Of a stretch of DNA of 5,085 nt, positions 1 to 5,085 are shown one piece after another. The notes under the pieces were generated by a model that ran no database searches, was not told where the DNA came from, and worked only from the letters and a program-made list of their open reading frames with translations. Source of the stretch: an uncultured Rhodospirillaceae bacterium (GTDB taxonomy: Bacteria > Pseudomonadota > Alphaproteobacteria > CAAGCB01 > CAG-977); the NCBI GenBank assembly GCA_900550445.1, contig URSF01000051.1, positions 1 through 5,085 of the forward strand. The letters run 5' to 3'. The position numbers and the translations under genes are program-made. Each line of letters starts with the position of its first letter. Positions within the stretch are counted from its first letter, which is position 1.

Positions 1-68
1 TCGATTAAAAGACGATCTTAAAAATGATACTTTTTAACTGGGTTGATCCGCCCATACAGAGCAGAATT

Positions 69-129
69 GGCGTATAATTTTTCAGTCGCCACACACAAGG
101 CGACTATTATTGTAAGGGTTTCTGACGCC
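69..129. other. Nested inverted repeats, possible structured RNA or operator region
   Basis: Within the gene-poor left edge (1-198), three complementary segments nest in order: GGCGT (69-73) with ACGCC (125-129), ATAAT (74-78) with ATTAT (106-110), and AGTCGCC (84-90) with GGCGACT (99-105) around an 8-nt loop. The inner 7-bp stem is perfect. No tRNA, tmRNA, SRP or 6S hallmark was recognised, and neither strand has a T-tract directly after the stem, so a simple terminator is unlikely. It could be a leader, a small RNA or a protein-binding site. The pairing is seen directly; any function is a guess. Confidence 0.25.
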
Positions 130-130
130 C

Positions 131-155
131 TGCGTTTGTTTCCTTTACAAACGCA
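131..155. repeat. Perfect 9-bp inverted repeat with 7-nt loop
   Basis: TGCGTTTGT (131-139) and ACAAACGCA (147-155) are exact reverse complements around TTCCTTT. No T-tract follows on either strand, so it is not a classical terminator. It lies between the nested repeats at 69-129 and the terminator of the Bax-inhibitor-like gene. It may be an operator-like palindrome or part of a transcript structure; the sequence does not decide. Confidence 0.35.
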
Positions 156-194
156 AAATTAAACTATCAAAAAATTAAATTAAAAACAAGGCGT

Positions 195-222
195 AAAAAA
201 AACGGGGCCGAAACCCCGTTTT
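195..222 (-). terminator. Rho-independent terminator of the Bax inhibitor-1-like gene
   Basis: On the minus strand a 9-bp stem, AAAACGGGG / CCCCGTTTT (plus-strand arms 199-207 and 214-222), closes a 6-nt loop. It runs into a tract of eight T (complement of 195-202, partly inside the stem). It starts 11 nt after the stop codon at 234-236, as expected for the intrinsic terminator of the minus-strand gene. Confidence 0.85.
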
Positions 223-233
223 GTCTGCGTTTT

Positions 234-965
234 TTAATTTCTGCGGTCGCCGAAAAAGCGCAGCAGATAAAGAAACAGATTGATAAAGTCCATATACAGC
301 ATCAACGCGCCGTAAATCGCTTTGCTGGCGACGACGTTATCGGAATCGGAACCGTTGTAAATCTGCCGGATTTTCCATGTATCCCAAGCGGTTAAGCCGA
401 CAAAAATAACCACTCCCAGAACCGATACCGTCAGGTATAAGGCCGGACTTTTCAAAAAGATGTTGACGATCATCGCGATGATAATGCCGAACAGCCCCAT
501 CATCAGGAAAGAACCGAATTTTGTTAAATCGCGTTTTGTCGTGTATCCGTACAGGCTCATCGCGGCGAACATGCCGGCCGTAATCAGAAAAACGCGCAGA
601 ATGCTGATTCCGGTGTAAACCCAGAAAATCGTCGTCAAAGAAACGCCGAACAAAGCGGAATAAATGACGAATAAAGTAAACGCTTTTCCCGCATTACCGG
701 AAGAAACGGCCGATCCCATCATGAAAATTAAAACGAAGGGAGCCAGAATAGCGATCCAGCCCAGCAGATTCGGCTGCCCCGTTTCGGCGGAAAAGAAAAT
801 CATTCCCAGCGAAGAATTAGCCAGAAAAAAACTGACGCCGGCGGTAATTAAAAGACCGATCGTCATATAATTATAGACTTTCAGCATATATTGGCGCAGC
901 CCTTCGTCGATTTCCAACGCGCCCGTCCGGGTGATAATGCTGTCCCTGTTTGTATCAAAAGCCAT
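234..965 (-). CDS. Bax inhibitor-1 / YccA-YbhL family inner-membrane protein
   Basis: The 243-residue product is almost wholly membrane-embedded, with hydrophobic segments near residues 31-50, 68-88, 93-112, 114-136, 150-170, 176-195 and 216-237. This is the seven-helix plan and usual length of the Bax inhibitor-1 (TMBIM, UPF0005) family. Family signatures are visible: LYGYTTKRDL (138-147), GLTAWDTWKI (190-199) and YMDFINLFLYLLR (224-236). Asp195 and Asp226 fall where characterised bacterial homologues such as BsYetJ carry the paired aspartates that gate pH-sensitive calcium leak; that match is inferred from position, not tested. Bacterial members are linked to ion leak and membrane-protein quality control, but the role here is unknown. 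The start is supported by a GGGAGG ribosome-binding site 9 nt upstream (complement of 975-980). The gene appears monocistronic: its own terminator follows and a divergent operon lies upstream. Confidence 0.93.
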   Translation of the reverse strand: MAFDTNRDSIITRTGALEIDEGLRQYMLKVYNYMTIGLLITAGVSFFLANSSLGMIFFSAETGQPNLLGWIAILAPFVLIFMMGSAVSSGNAGKAFTLFVIYSALFGVSLTTIFWVYTGISILRVFLITAGMFAAMSLYGYTTKRDLTKFGSFLMMGLFGIIIAMIVNIFLKSPALYLTVSVLGVVIFVGLTAWDTWKIRQIYNGSDSDNVVASKAIYGALMLYMDFINLFLYLLRFFGDRRN

Positions 966-1010
966 TATTTAAAGCCTCCCTGTTTGAAAAACTGACTTTG
1001 TATATACCAT

Positions 1011-1038
1011 AAAATAACGGAAAAAACCAGATAATCAA
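1011..1038 (-). promoter_or_regulatory. Candidate sigma70-type promoter for the Bax inhibitor-1-like gene
   Basis: Reading the minus strand, TTGATT (complement of 1033-1038) and TATTTT (complement of 1011-1016) are separated by 16 nt. Each matches the -35 or -10 consensus at 4 of 6 positions. The -10 lies about 45 nt upstream of the start codon, leaving room for the GGGAGG ribosome-binding site. It sits in the only gap between the two divergent transcription units (966-1101). The matches are modest, and AT-rich sequence yields such pairs by chance. Confidence 0.35.
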
Positions 1039-1101
1039 CAGATGACCGCTGCGGCCGGCCGTTTTATGGTTTTATTAACTTTTTTATGTTTTGATCAAAA
1101 T

Positions 1102-1593
1102 ATGTACAAAGTCTTGTTCGTATGCACCGGAAACATATGCCGTTCTCCAACGGCCGAAGGCGTATTCAGGCAAAAGGCCGAACACGCGGGACTGGGGGAC
1201 GTTATTTCGGTGGATTCGGCAGGAATCAGCGGCTGGCATGCCGGCGAACCGCCGGACGCAAGGGCCGTTGAAACAGCCTTGAATAACGGTGTGGACATCT
1301 TGCCCCTTCGCGCAAGGAGAGTTGTCCGGGACGATTTTAAGGATTTTGACTTGATTATCGCTCTGGATTCAACGCATTTGACGGCTCTGGAAGAAATGCG
1401 GCCGGGATTTAGCCCGGAGCATAACAGGGCGGAGCTGGAATTGATGATGCGTTTTGCGCCTCAATACGGGATAAAAGATGTGCCGGACCCTTATTTCGGG
1501 GGAAAAGAAGGCTTTCAAAATGTGTTTGATATGATAGAATCAGCCTGTGACGGTTTGTTGAATTATATACGGGAAAAACATTATGCAGGTTGA
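1102..1593 (+). CDS. Low-molecular-weight protein tyrosine phosphatase
   Basis: This cytosolic enzyme hydrolyses phosphotyrosine and related phosphate esters through a cysteinyl-phosphate intermediate. The P-loop CTGNICRS (residues 8-15, nucleophile Cys8, phosphate-binding Arg14) lies right at the N terminus, and the general acid is Asp129 in the DPY motif (129-131). The segment SAGISGWHAGEPPD (39-52) is also typical, and 163 residues is the normal family length. The frame is open upstream to an ATG at 1042, but family members begin a few residues before VLFVCTGN, so 1102 is preferred. No clear Shine-Dalgarno precedes either start. The last codons overlap the next gene by 11 nt, so translation is probably coupled. 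Low-molecular-weight phosphatases also dephosphorylate protein-bound ribulosamine 5-phosphate, which fits the adjacent sugar-amine kinase. A role in capsule or exopolysaccharide control is less likely, because no tyrosine kinase or polysaccharide genes are nearby. Confidence 0.93.
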   Translation: MYKVLFVCTGNICRSPTAEGVFRQKAEHAGLGDVISVDSAGISGWHAGEPPDARAVETALNNGVDILPLRARRVVRDDFKDFDLIIALDSTHLTALEEMRPGFSPEHNRAELELMMRFAPQYGIKDVPDPYFGGKEGFQNVFDMIESACDGLLNYIREKHYAG

Positions 1594-2458
1594 AAATAAT
1601 CCGTTGTCTGACCAGATTACGCGCATTGTTGAATCCTCTACGGGTAAACTGGTCGTGTCGGCCGCGACTCTGGCCGGCGGTTTTGCCGACGCCAAACACG
1701 TCGTTTTGTCCGACGGGTCGCAGGTCGTGGTGAAGCTGTCCAAAGACGCTTCGGGCGATCTGGCGGTTGAAGGCGCTACAATGGATTATCTGAAACATCA
1801 TACGCAGCTGCCGATGCCTGAATTGTTTTATTCCGGCCAGGACGCTTTGGTGCATGAATATATTGTCGCGGACGGAACGCTGAGCGTCGATTCGGAACCC
1901 GAAGCGGCGGAACATTTGGCAAAACTGCATGCCGTTTCGTCGGATTTTTTCGGATTTGATTATGATACGCTGCGCGGCGGCGTCAGACAACCTAATCCGA
2001 AAACCGAAAAATGGGTGCCGTTTTTTACGCAGTACCGGCTGCTGTATATGGCGCGACAGGCTTTGGAATCCGGAAATCTGCCCGTTGAAATGATGAGCCG
2101 AATCGAAAGATTTTCCGAAAAAACGGAAGCTTATCTGGACGAACCGCCGAAACCGTCTTTGCTGCACGGGGATATCGGATCCAGCACGGTTTTGTGTCAT
2201 CACGGAAAAATCAAAGCCTTTGTTGATCCGGCGATTTATTTCGGAGATTCCGAATTTGAATTTGTTTTCTCCGGCGAACAGTCTTCTCTGAGCAAAGTCT
2301 TCTTCGATAAATACAATGAACTGCGTCCGTTTCGGCCGGGATTTTTTGAATACAGGCAGAGTATTTATAATCTGTATCCGATGCTGTTGAACGTGAAACT
2401 GTTCGGAACGGCCGACCTGCCGCGTATTGACGCCGTTTTGGCCAGATTTGGATTTTAA
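1583..2458 (+). CDS. Fructosamine/ketosamine-3-kinase family protein with altered catalytic loop
   Basis: The 291-residue protein has the length and order of the fructosamine-3-kinase family, aminoglycoside-phosphotransferase-like enzymes that phosphorylate O3 of ketosamines on glycated proteins so that the sugar is lost. Visible features are a glycine-rich segment LAGGFADAKHVVL (30-42), ATP-site Lys51 in VVVKLS, Glu63, the family signature FFGFDYDTLRGGVRQPNP (122-139), the catalytic loop HGDIGSST (195-202), the metal-binding Asp215 in FVDPAIYFG, and YNLYPMLLNVKLFG near the end. Family members usually read HGDLWSGN in the loop. The catalytic Asp197 is kept, but the Trp is Gly199 and the metal-binding Asn is Thr202, so activity may be weakened, changed or lost. 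The gene overlaps the phosphatase gene by 11 nt with only a weak GGGA upstream, suggesting translational coupling. Bacterial homologues often prefer ribulosamines or erythrulosamines. Family assignment is firm; catalytic competence and substrate are uncertain. Confidence 0.88.
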   Translation: MQVENNPLSDQITRIVESSTGKLVVSAATLAGGFADAKHVVLSDGSQVVVKLSKDASGDLAVEGATMDYLKHHTQLPMPELFYSGQDALVHEYIVADGTLSVDSEPEAAEHLAKLHAVSSDFFGFDYDTLRGGVRQPNPKTEKWVPFFTQYRLLYMARQALESGNLPVEMMSRIERFSEKTEAYLDEPPKPSLLHGDIGSSTVLCHHGKIKAFVDPAIYFGDSEFEFVFSGEQSSLSKVFFDKYNELRPFRPGFFEYRQSIYNLYPMLLNVKLFGTADLPRIDAVLARFGF

Positions 2459-2461
2459 ATT

Positions 2462-3106
2462 ATGAAAAAAGCCGATATTAAAGAATTTTTTGCCCGCTTG
2501 AAAAAAGCCGATCCGGAACCGAAGTGCGAATTAAATTTCGATTCGCCTTATACTTTGCTGGTTGCGATCGTTTTGTCCGCTCAGACGACGGATAAAAATG
2601 TGAACAAAGCAACGCCGGCGTTGTTTAAAGCAGCCTCTTCGCCCGAAGAAATGTTGGCGCTGGGGGAAGAAAAAATTAAAGAATATATCCGTTCTATCGG
2701 TCTGTTTAACAGCAAAGCCAAAAATATTATCGCTTTATCAAAAGATTTAATCGAAAAATATAACGGCAAAATTCCCAAAGACGTCGACGAACTGCAAAAA
2801 CTGGCGGGAGTCGGGCGGAAAACGGCAAACGTATTTTTAAATACAATGTACGGCATGCCGACATTCGGCGTTGATACACATGTTTTGCGGCTGGGAAACA
2901 GAATCGGTATCGCGCCGGGAAAAACGCCTTTGGAAGTTGAAAAGAATCTGGCAAAGGCTGTTGTTCACGTTATTCCCGATGATGATTTGAAACATGTTTC
3001 GCATTGGCTGGTTTTGCATGGGCGGTACATCTGCACGGCCAAAAAGCCGCTTTGCGGACAATGCCCCGTCGCGGATTTATGTCCTAAAATCGGCGTAAAA
3101 GAATAA
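2462..3106 (+). CDS. nth: Endonuclease III, DNA glycosylase/AP lyase
   Basis: Nth removes oxidised pyrimidines such as thymine glycol from DNA and cleaves the abasic site by beta-elimination, in base-excision repair. The 214-residue protein matches the usual length (E. coli 211). The helix-hairpin-helix LAGVGRKTANV (114-124) carries the catalytic Lys120, and VDTHV (137-141) carries Asp138, the same numbers as in E. coli. The C terminus has the complete [4Fe-4S] ligand pattern C-X6-C-X2-C-X5-C at Cys191, Cys198, Cys201 and Cys207. LSAQTTDKNVNKA (38-50) is the conserved N-terminal motif. It starts 3 nt after the kinase stop with little Shine-Dalgarno sequence, so it is probably translated by coupling as the last gene of a three-gene operon. 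No hairpin terminator is visible before the convergent gene, whose stop lies 17 nt away. Confidence 0.96.
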   Translation: MKKADIKEFFARLKKADPEPKCELNFDSPYTLLVAIVLSAQTTDKNVNKATPALFKAASSPEEMLALGEEKIKEYIRSIGLFNSKAKNIIALSKDLIEKYNGKIPKDVDELQKLAGVGRKTANVFLNTMYGMPTFGVDTHVLRLGNRIGIAPGKTPLEVEKNLAKAVVHVIPDDDLKHVSHWLVLHGRYICTAKKPLCGQCPVADLCPKIGVKE

Positions 3107-3123
3107 AAAAAAATCAGAAAACT

Positions 3124-4419
3124 TTATCGTTCCGCCTGCCGCCTGTTTATTAATTCCTGCATGACGGCGTTTGACAGGAAGCTTTTTCTGTGAACGGTAT
3201 AAGGTTGTTCTATGGATTTAATCTGCTGCTGAAGTTTTGTTTTTTTCGGGGCTGCGGCAGACATGGTTTGGACCATCAAGGCTGCGGCTCTGTTTTGTTT
3301 TTCTTTTTTTATTTTATTCAACTCTTCTTTTTCTTGAACGGTTTGGCTTTTGATGTTTTCCATTGAAAACTTCAGATTCTGTATGTTGCGCTGATCGGGC
3401 GGCGGCAGGTAAGAAGCCGCCTCGCGCGCCAATTCCGCGGCGGATAGTTTTAAGGATCGTCCTTTTTCAAAATCCCGCGCATGCATGGCATGAACCAGCT
3501 CCGCCGCTTTGTTTTTTGAAGCTCTGATTGCTCTGTAACGTTTTTTTTCATTTCTCAGTTCATCTTGGATATCTGGCGGCAATTCGCGCAGCGGCATTAA
3601 CTGGCGTTCTTTTTTCTGCCGGTCTGTTATGGTTTCGTTGTTTTTATCGCTTTTTAATCCGAACCGTTCGGCCAGTTGTTTGGTTTTGAGCTGTTCATCT
3701 GTCAAAGAAACGCCGCTTTTTTGTAATTGTTCTATTTCAATTAAGGCGGTACGCAGCTGATCAAAGTATTTTTCTCTGGCTCTTTCCTGAGCACGATGTA
3801 ATACGTATTTCAATCGTTCGTCATTTTCTTTTTTCTGCCGCAGGATTGTGTCCTGTAAAGAACGGACGGAATCTGCTGAAATTAAATTTTCTTCTTCCGG
3901 TTGTTTATACTGGTTGTTTCGACCCGATAAATCCGCAAGAATTTGCGGACTTTTTGATTTCACCACATTATATGACAGCTTTTTTTGTTTTACCTGAAGA
4001 GGAATGCCGCAGTTTTTGCACGCTTTCAGCAATAACGCTTTCATTGCCGGGGATAACCCCATGGCGACAGCGGTAAATCCATATTGCCGCACGGCGTCCA
4101 GCAAAGAAAGAATTCTGCCGATATTAACGTTTTTTTTGGGCATCATTTTTTGGAAAACGGCGCGCTGATCACCGATGTCCATAATTTTTTTACCGTTAAG
4201 TAAACTGATCTGGACTGTTTCCTGTCCAGATGCCCCCTTTACAATTTTTACCGAAGAAATTTGGAAATCAGCCTGCCTTTTTCTAAAACGGGCCGGAATT
4301 TCGTTCTGAATTTTCTGTAAACGTTCCCAAGCGCTTTTTAAACGATACAGATCTTTCATAAAAGGTTGATTTTCCGTTTTTTGAGTGTCGGCATCTGCCC
4401 GTTCTGTTTTCTGCGCCAT
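3124..4419 (-). CDS. Unknown charged helical protein with a possible LPD7-like segment
   Basis: I do not recognise this 431-residue protein with confidence. It has no signal peptide or membrane segment and is rich in Lys, Gln, Arg and Glu. Residues 22-50 look helical and basic. Residues 52-143 look like a small alpha/beta domain, with beta-like segments FQISSVKIV (52-60) and VQISLLNGKKIMDIG (69-83), then NVNIGRILSLLDAVRQYGF (97-115) and MKALLLKACKNCGIPLQV (126-143). This order resembles the LPD7-type domain of relaxase and mobile-element proteins (strands, a helix over residues or genes 'searched', then a second helix ending in a short hydrophobic strand), but only weakly. Residues 183-300 and 350-400 are predicted coiled-coil by eye (heavy in K, E, Q, R). 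The ATG at 4419 has only a weak GAAAG upstream. A terminator (4441-4470) lies 22 nt before it, so it needs its own promoter or read-through. It is convergent with nth. Confidence 0.75.
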   Translation of the reverse strand: MAQKTERADADTQKTENQPFMKDLYRLKSAWERLQKIQNEIPARFRKRQADFQISSVKIVKGASGQETVQISLLNGKKIMDIGDQRAVFQKMMPKKNVNIGRILSLLDAVRQYGFTAVAMGLSPAMKALLLKACKNCGIPLQVKQKKLSYNVVKSKSPQILADLSGRNNQYKQPEEENLISADSVRSLQDTILRQKKENDERLKYVLHRAQERAREKYFDQLRTALIEIEQLQKSGVSLTDEQLKTKQLAERFGLKSDKNNETITDRQKKERQLMPLRELPPDIQDELRNEKKRYRAIRASKNKAAELVHAMHARDFEKGRSLKLSAAELAREAASYLPPPDQRNIQNLKFSMENIKSQTVQEKEELNKIKKEKQNRAAALMVQTMSAAAPKKTKLQQQIKSIEQPYTVHRKSFLSNAVMQELINRRQAER

Positions 4420-4440
4420 TATTTTTCTTTCAGATAAAGA

Positions 4441-4470
4441 GGAAAAAGAACGCCCGATACCGGGCGTTCT
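4441..4470 (-). terminator. Rho-independent terminator after the repeat-protein gene
   Basis: AGAACGCCCG (4447-4456) and CGGGCGTTCT (4461-4470) form a perfect 10-bp stem with a 4-nt loop. On the minus strand the stem ends in TTCT and continues TTTT before CC (complement of 4441-4446), giving a T-rich tail. It starts 12 nt after the stop codon of the repeat-protein gene and ends about 22 nt before the start codon of the next minus-strand gene, so it should separate their transcription. Confidence 0.85.
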
Positions 4471-4482
4471 GGAAAGTAAGTG

Positions 4483-5085
4483 TTATTTGGTATGGTTATT
4501 GTTTCTGGCTGCAAGAACCAAAGCCGTTTCTTGTTGACGTTGCTGTTGCGCGGCTTTGACATCATTTCCTTTGGCCTCGTTTGCGGTTTTGCCGGCCAGC
4601 TGCAGTTGATTGGCAATTCCCGGCGTTGCAGCAATCTGTACCGCAGCCTGTTGGGCTTTGACCGGATCTGTTTTAGCCAAAGCCGTTGTTGATGTCCGGG
4701 CGACTGCTTCCATTTTGTTTTGGATTTCGGGTGTTACCGGAACCAAAGCAGTTTGCGGCTGTTGGACAGCTTCTTGCTGTTGACTTTCCACATGTTCGGG
4801 CAGTTGAAGACGTCGCGGCTGCTGGACAGCTTCTTGCTGTTGACTTTCCACATGTTCGGGCAGCTGAAGACGTCGCGGCTGTTGGACAGCTTCCTGCTGC
4901 TGACCTTCCACATGTTCGGGCAGTTGAAGACGTCGCGGCTGCTGAACGGCTTCTTGTCCATTATTTGCAACAACGGCAATTGCAGGAGAGGCGTCTTCTT
5001 CTTTGCCGTCTTTACCATCATTTGTCGGAGCAGGCTTGTCATCTCCTTCTTTGCCGTCTTTACCGTCATTTGTCGGAGCAGGCTT
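4483..5085 (-). CDS. 3' part of a gene for a tandem-repeat, low-complexity protein (unknown function)
   Basis: The frame is open from the right edge to a TAA at 4483-4485, giving 200 visible residues of a protein whose start lies outside the window. A GTG at 4909-4911 lies inside a repeat unit and is not a credible start. Visible residues 1-32 are two 16-residue units beginning KPAPTNDGKDGKE. Residues 33-43 are a short linker, SPAIAVVANNG. Residues 44-103 are three 20-residue units (QEAVQQP, RRLQLP, EHVE, then Gly/Ser-Gln-Gln), followed by a fourth partial unit to 110. The remaining 90 residues are an Ala/Gln/Lys/Thr-rich, probably helical tail ending NNNHTK. There are no cysteines or membrane segments. 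Such composition suggests a disordered or extended linker protein, possibly surface-exposed or an effector, but nothing here identifies a function. Confidence 0.75.
   Translation of the reverse strand, partial: KPAPTNDGKDGKEGDDKPAPTNDGKDGKEEDASPAIAVVANNGQEAVQQPRRLQLPEHVEGQQQEAVQQPRRLQLPEHVESQQQEAVQQPRRLQLPEHVESQQQEAVQQPQTALVPVTPEIQNKMEAVARTSTTALAKTDPVKAQQAAVQIAATPGIANQLQLAGKTANEAKGNDVKAAQQQRQQETALVLAARNNNHTK
4756..4956 (-). repeat. 60-bp in-frame tandem repeat, about 3.35 copies
   Basis: Period-60 copies lie at 4897-4956, 4837-4896 and 4777-4836 (reading order), with a 21-bp partial copy at 4756-4776. Each full unit encodes 20 residues with the core QEAVQQPRRLQLPEHVE. Comparing the stretches 4801-4860 and 4861-4920 gives 5 differences in 60 bp, of which 4 are synonymous and 1 changes Ser to Gly. 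The partial stretch from 4921 differs from the 4801 stretch at two further sites in the shared part, both synonymous. The array is therefore not brand new, and the protein sequence is being kept. Confidence 0.95.
4990..5085 (-). repeat. 48-bp in-frame tandem repeat, two copies, probably continuing past the edge
   Basis: Two 48-bp units (4990-5037 and 5038-5085) each encode 16 residues, KPAPTNDGKDGKE followed by three variable positions (GDD, EDA). The window edge falls exactly on a unit boundary, and the pattern shows no sign of ending, so more copies probably follow. The unit is unrelated in sequence to the 60-bp repeat of the same gene. Confidence 0.9.

Noticed and set aside
1..37. Short plus-strand reading frame ending in TAA at 35-37 (11 codons, RLKDDLKNDTF), possibly the C terminus of a gene entering from the left.
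   Set aside because: Eleven codons are too few to identify a protein, and any frame can look like this by chance.
43..78. TATAAT at 73-78 with TTGATC at 43-48 as a plus-strand promoter.
   Set aside because: The spacing is 24 nt, too long for a sigma70 promoter, and no gene starts downstream on that strand before the terminator region.
1042..1101. A 20-codon N-terminal extension of the phosphatase from an ATG at 1042.
   Set aside because: The family begins just before the VLFVCTGN motif, the extension has no similarity to known N termini, and neither start has a good ribosome-binding site.
1409..2203. A 264-codon open frame on the minus strand.
   Set aside because: It lies antisense across the phosphatase and kinase genes, both clearly recognised, and its Arg/Phe/His/Gln-rich translation looks like a mirror of their codons.
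4419..4692. Small open frames on both strands at 4419-4634 and 4480-4692.
   Set aside because: Both overlap the repeat-protein coding frame and cover or abut the terminator; neither has a ribosome-binding site or recognisable product.
4734..5069. A second minus-strand open frame of 111 codons across the repeats.
   Set aside because: Repeat periods of 48 and 60 bp keep every frame open, so this is a shadow. The frame at 4483-5085 runs through the non-repetitive tail to a stop backed by a terminator.
4756..5085. The tandem repeats as a CRISPR array.
   Set aside because: The units are contiguous with no unique spacers and are translated in frame inside a coding region.

Overview
The window (5085 bp, moderate GC, densely coded) looks like the chromosome of a Gram-negative bacterium. 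The Bax-inhibitor-1-like protein and the phosphatase/kinase/endonuclease III cluster read as proteobacterial, most like Alphaproteobacteria. That placement is an impression from protein similarity; no rRNA or other marker is present to settle it.

Layout. Positions 1-198 hold no convincing gene but contain nested inverted repeats. A strong minus-strand terminator (195-222) follows a minus-strand gene (234-965) for a seven-helix Bax inhibitor-1 family membrane protein. This gene has a good Shine-Dalgarno sequence and a plausible promoter. Divergent from it is a tight plus-strand run of three genes: a low-molecular-weight protein tyrosine phosphatase (1102-1593), a fructosamine/ketosamine-3-kinase family protein (1583-2458, overlapping the phosphatase by 11 nt) and endonuclease III, nth (2462-3106, 3 nt after the kinase). 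The first two are a known functional pairing in protein deglycation: the phosphatase family can remove the 5-phosphate from protein-bound ribulosamine 5-phosphate, and the kinase family phosphorylates the sugar on O3 so that the adduct falls off. Endonuclease III repairs oxidised bases, so the operon may be a macromolecule damage-repair unit. The kinase has an altered catalytic loop (HGDIGSST where HGDLWSGN is usual), which puts its activity in question.

The right third is accessory in character and lies on the minus strand, convergent with nth. The gene at 3124-4419 encodes a 431-residue, charged, helix-rich protein of unknown function; one segment weakly resembles the LPD7-type domain of mobile-element proteins. 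Upstream of it, separated by a rho-independent terminator (4441-4470), is the 3' part of a gene running off the right edge (4483-5085, at least 200 codons). It encodes a low-complexity protein with two kinds of in-frame tandem repeat: a 48-bp unit (16 residues, Lys/Asp/Gly-rich) and a 60-bp unit (20 residues, Gln/Glu/Pro/Arg-rich). Differences between the 60-bp copies are almost all synonymous, so the repeat appears to be maintained at protein level. This repeat protein and its neighbour are the least explained part of the window.
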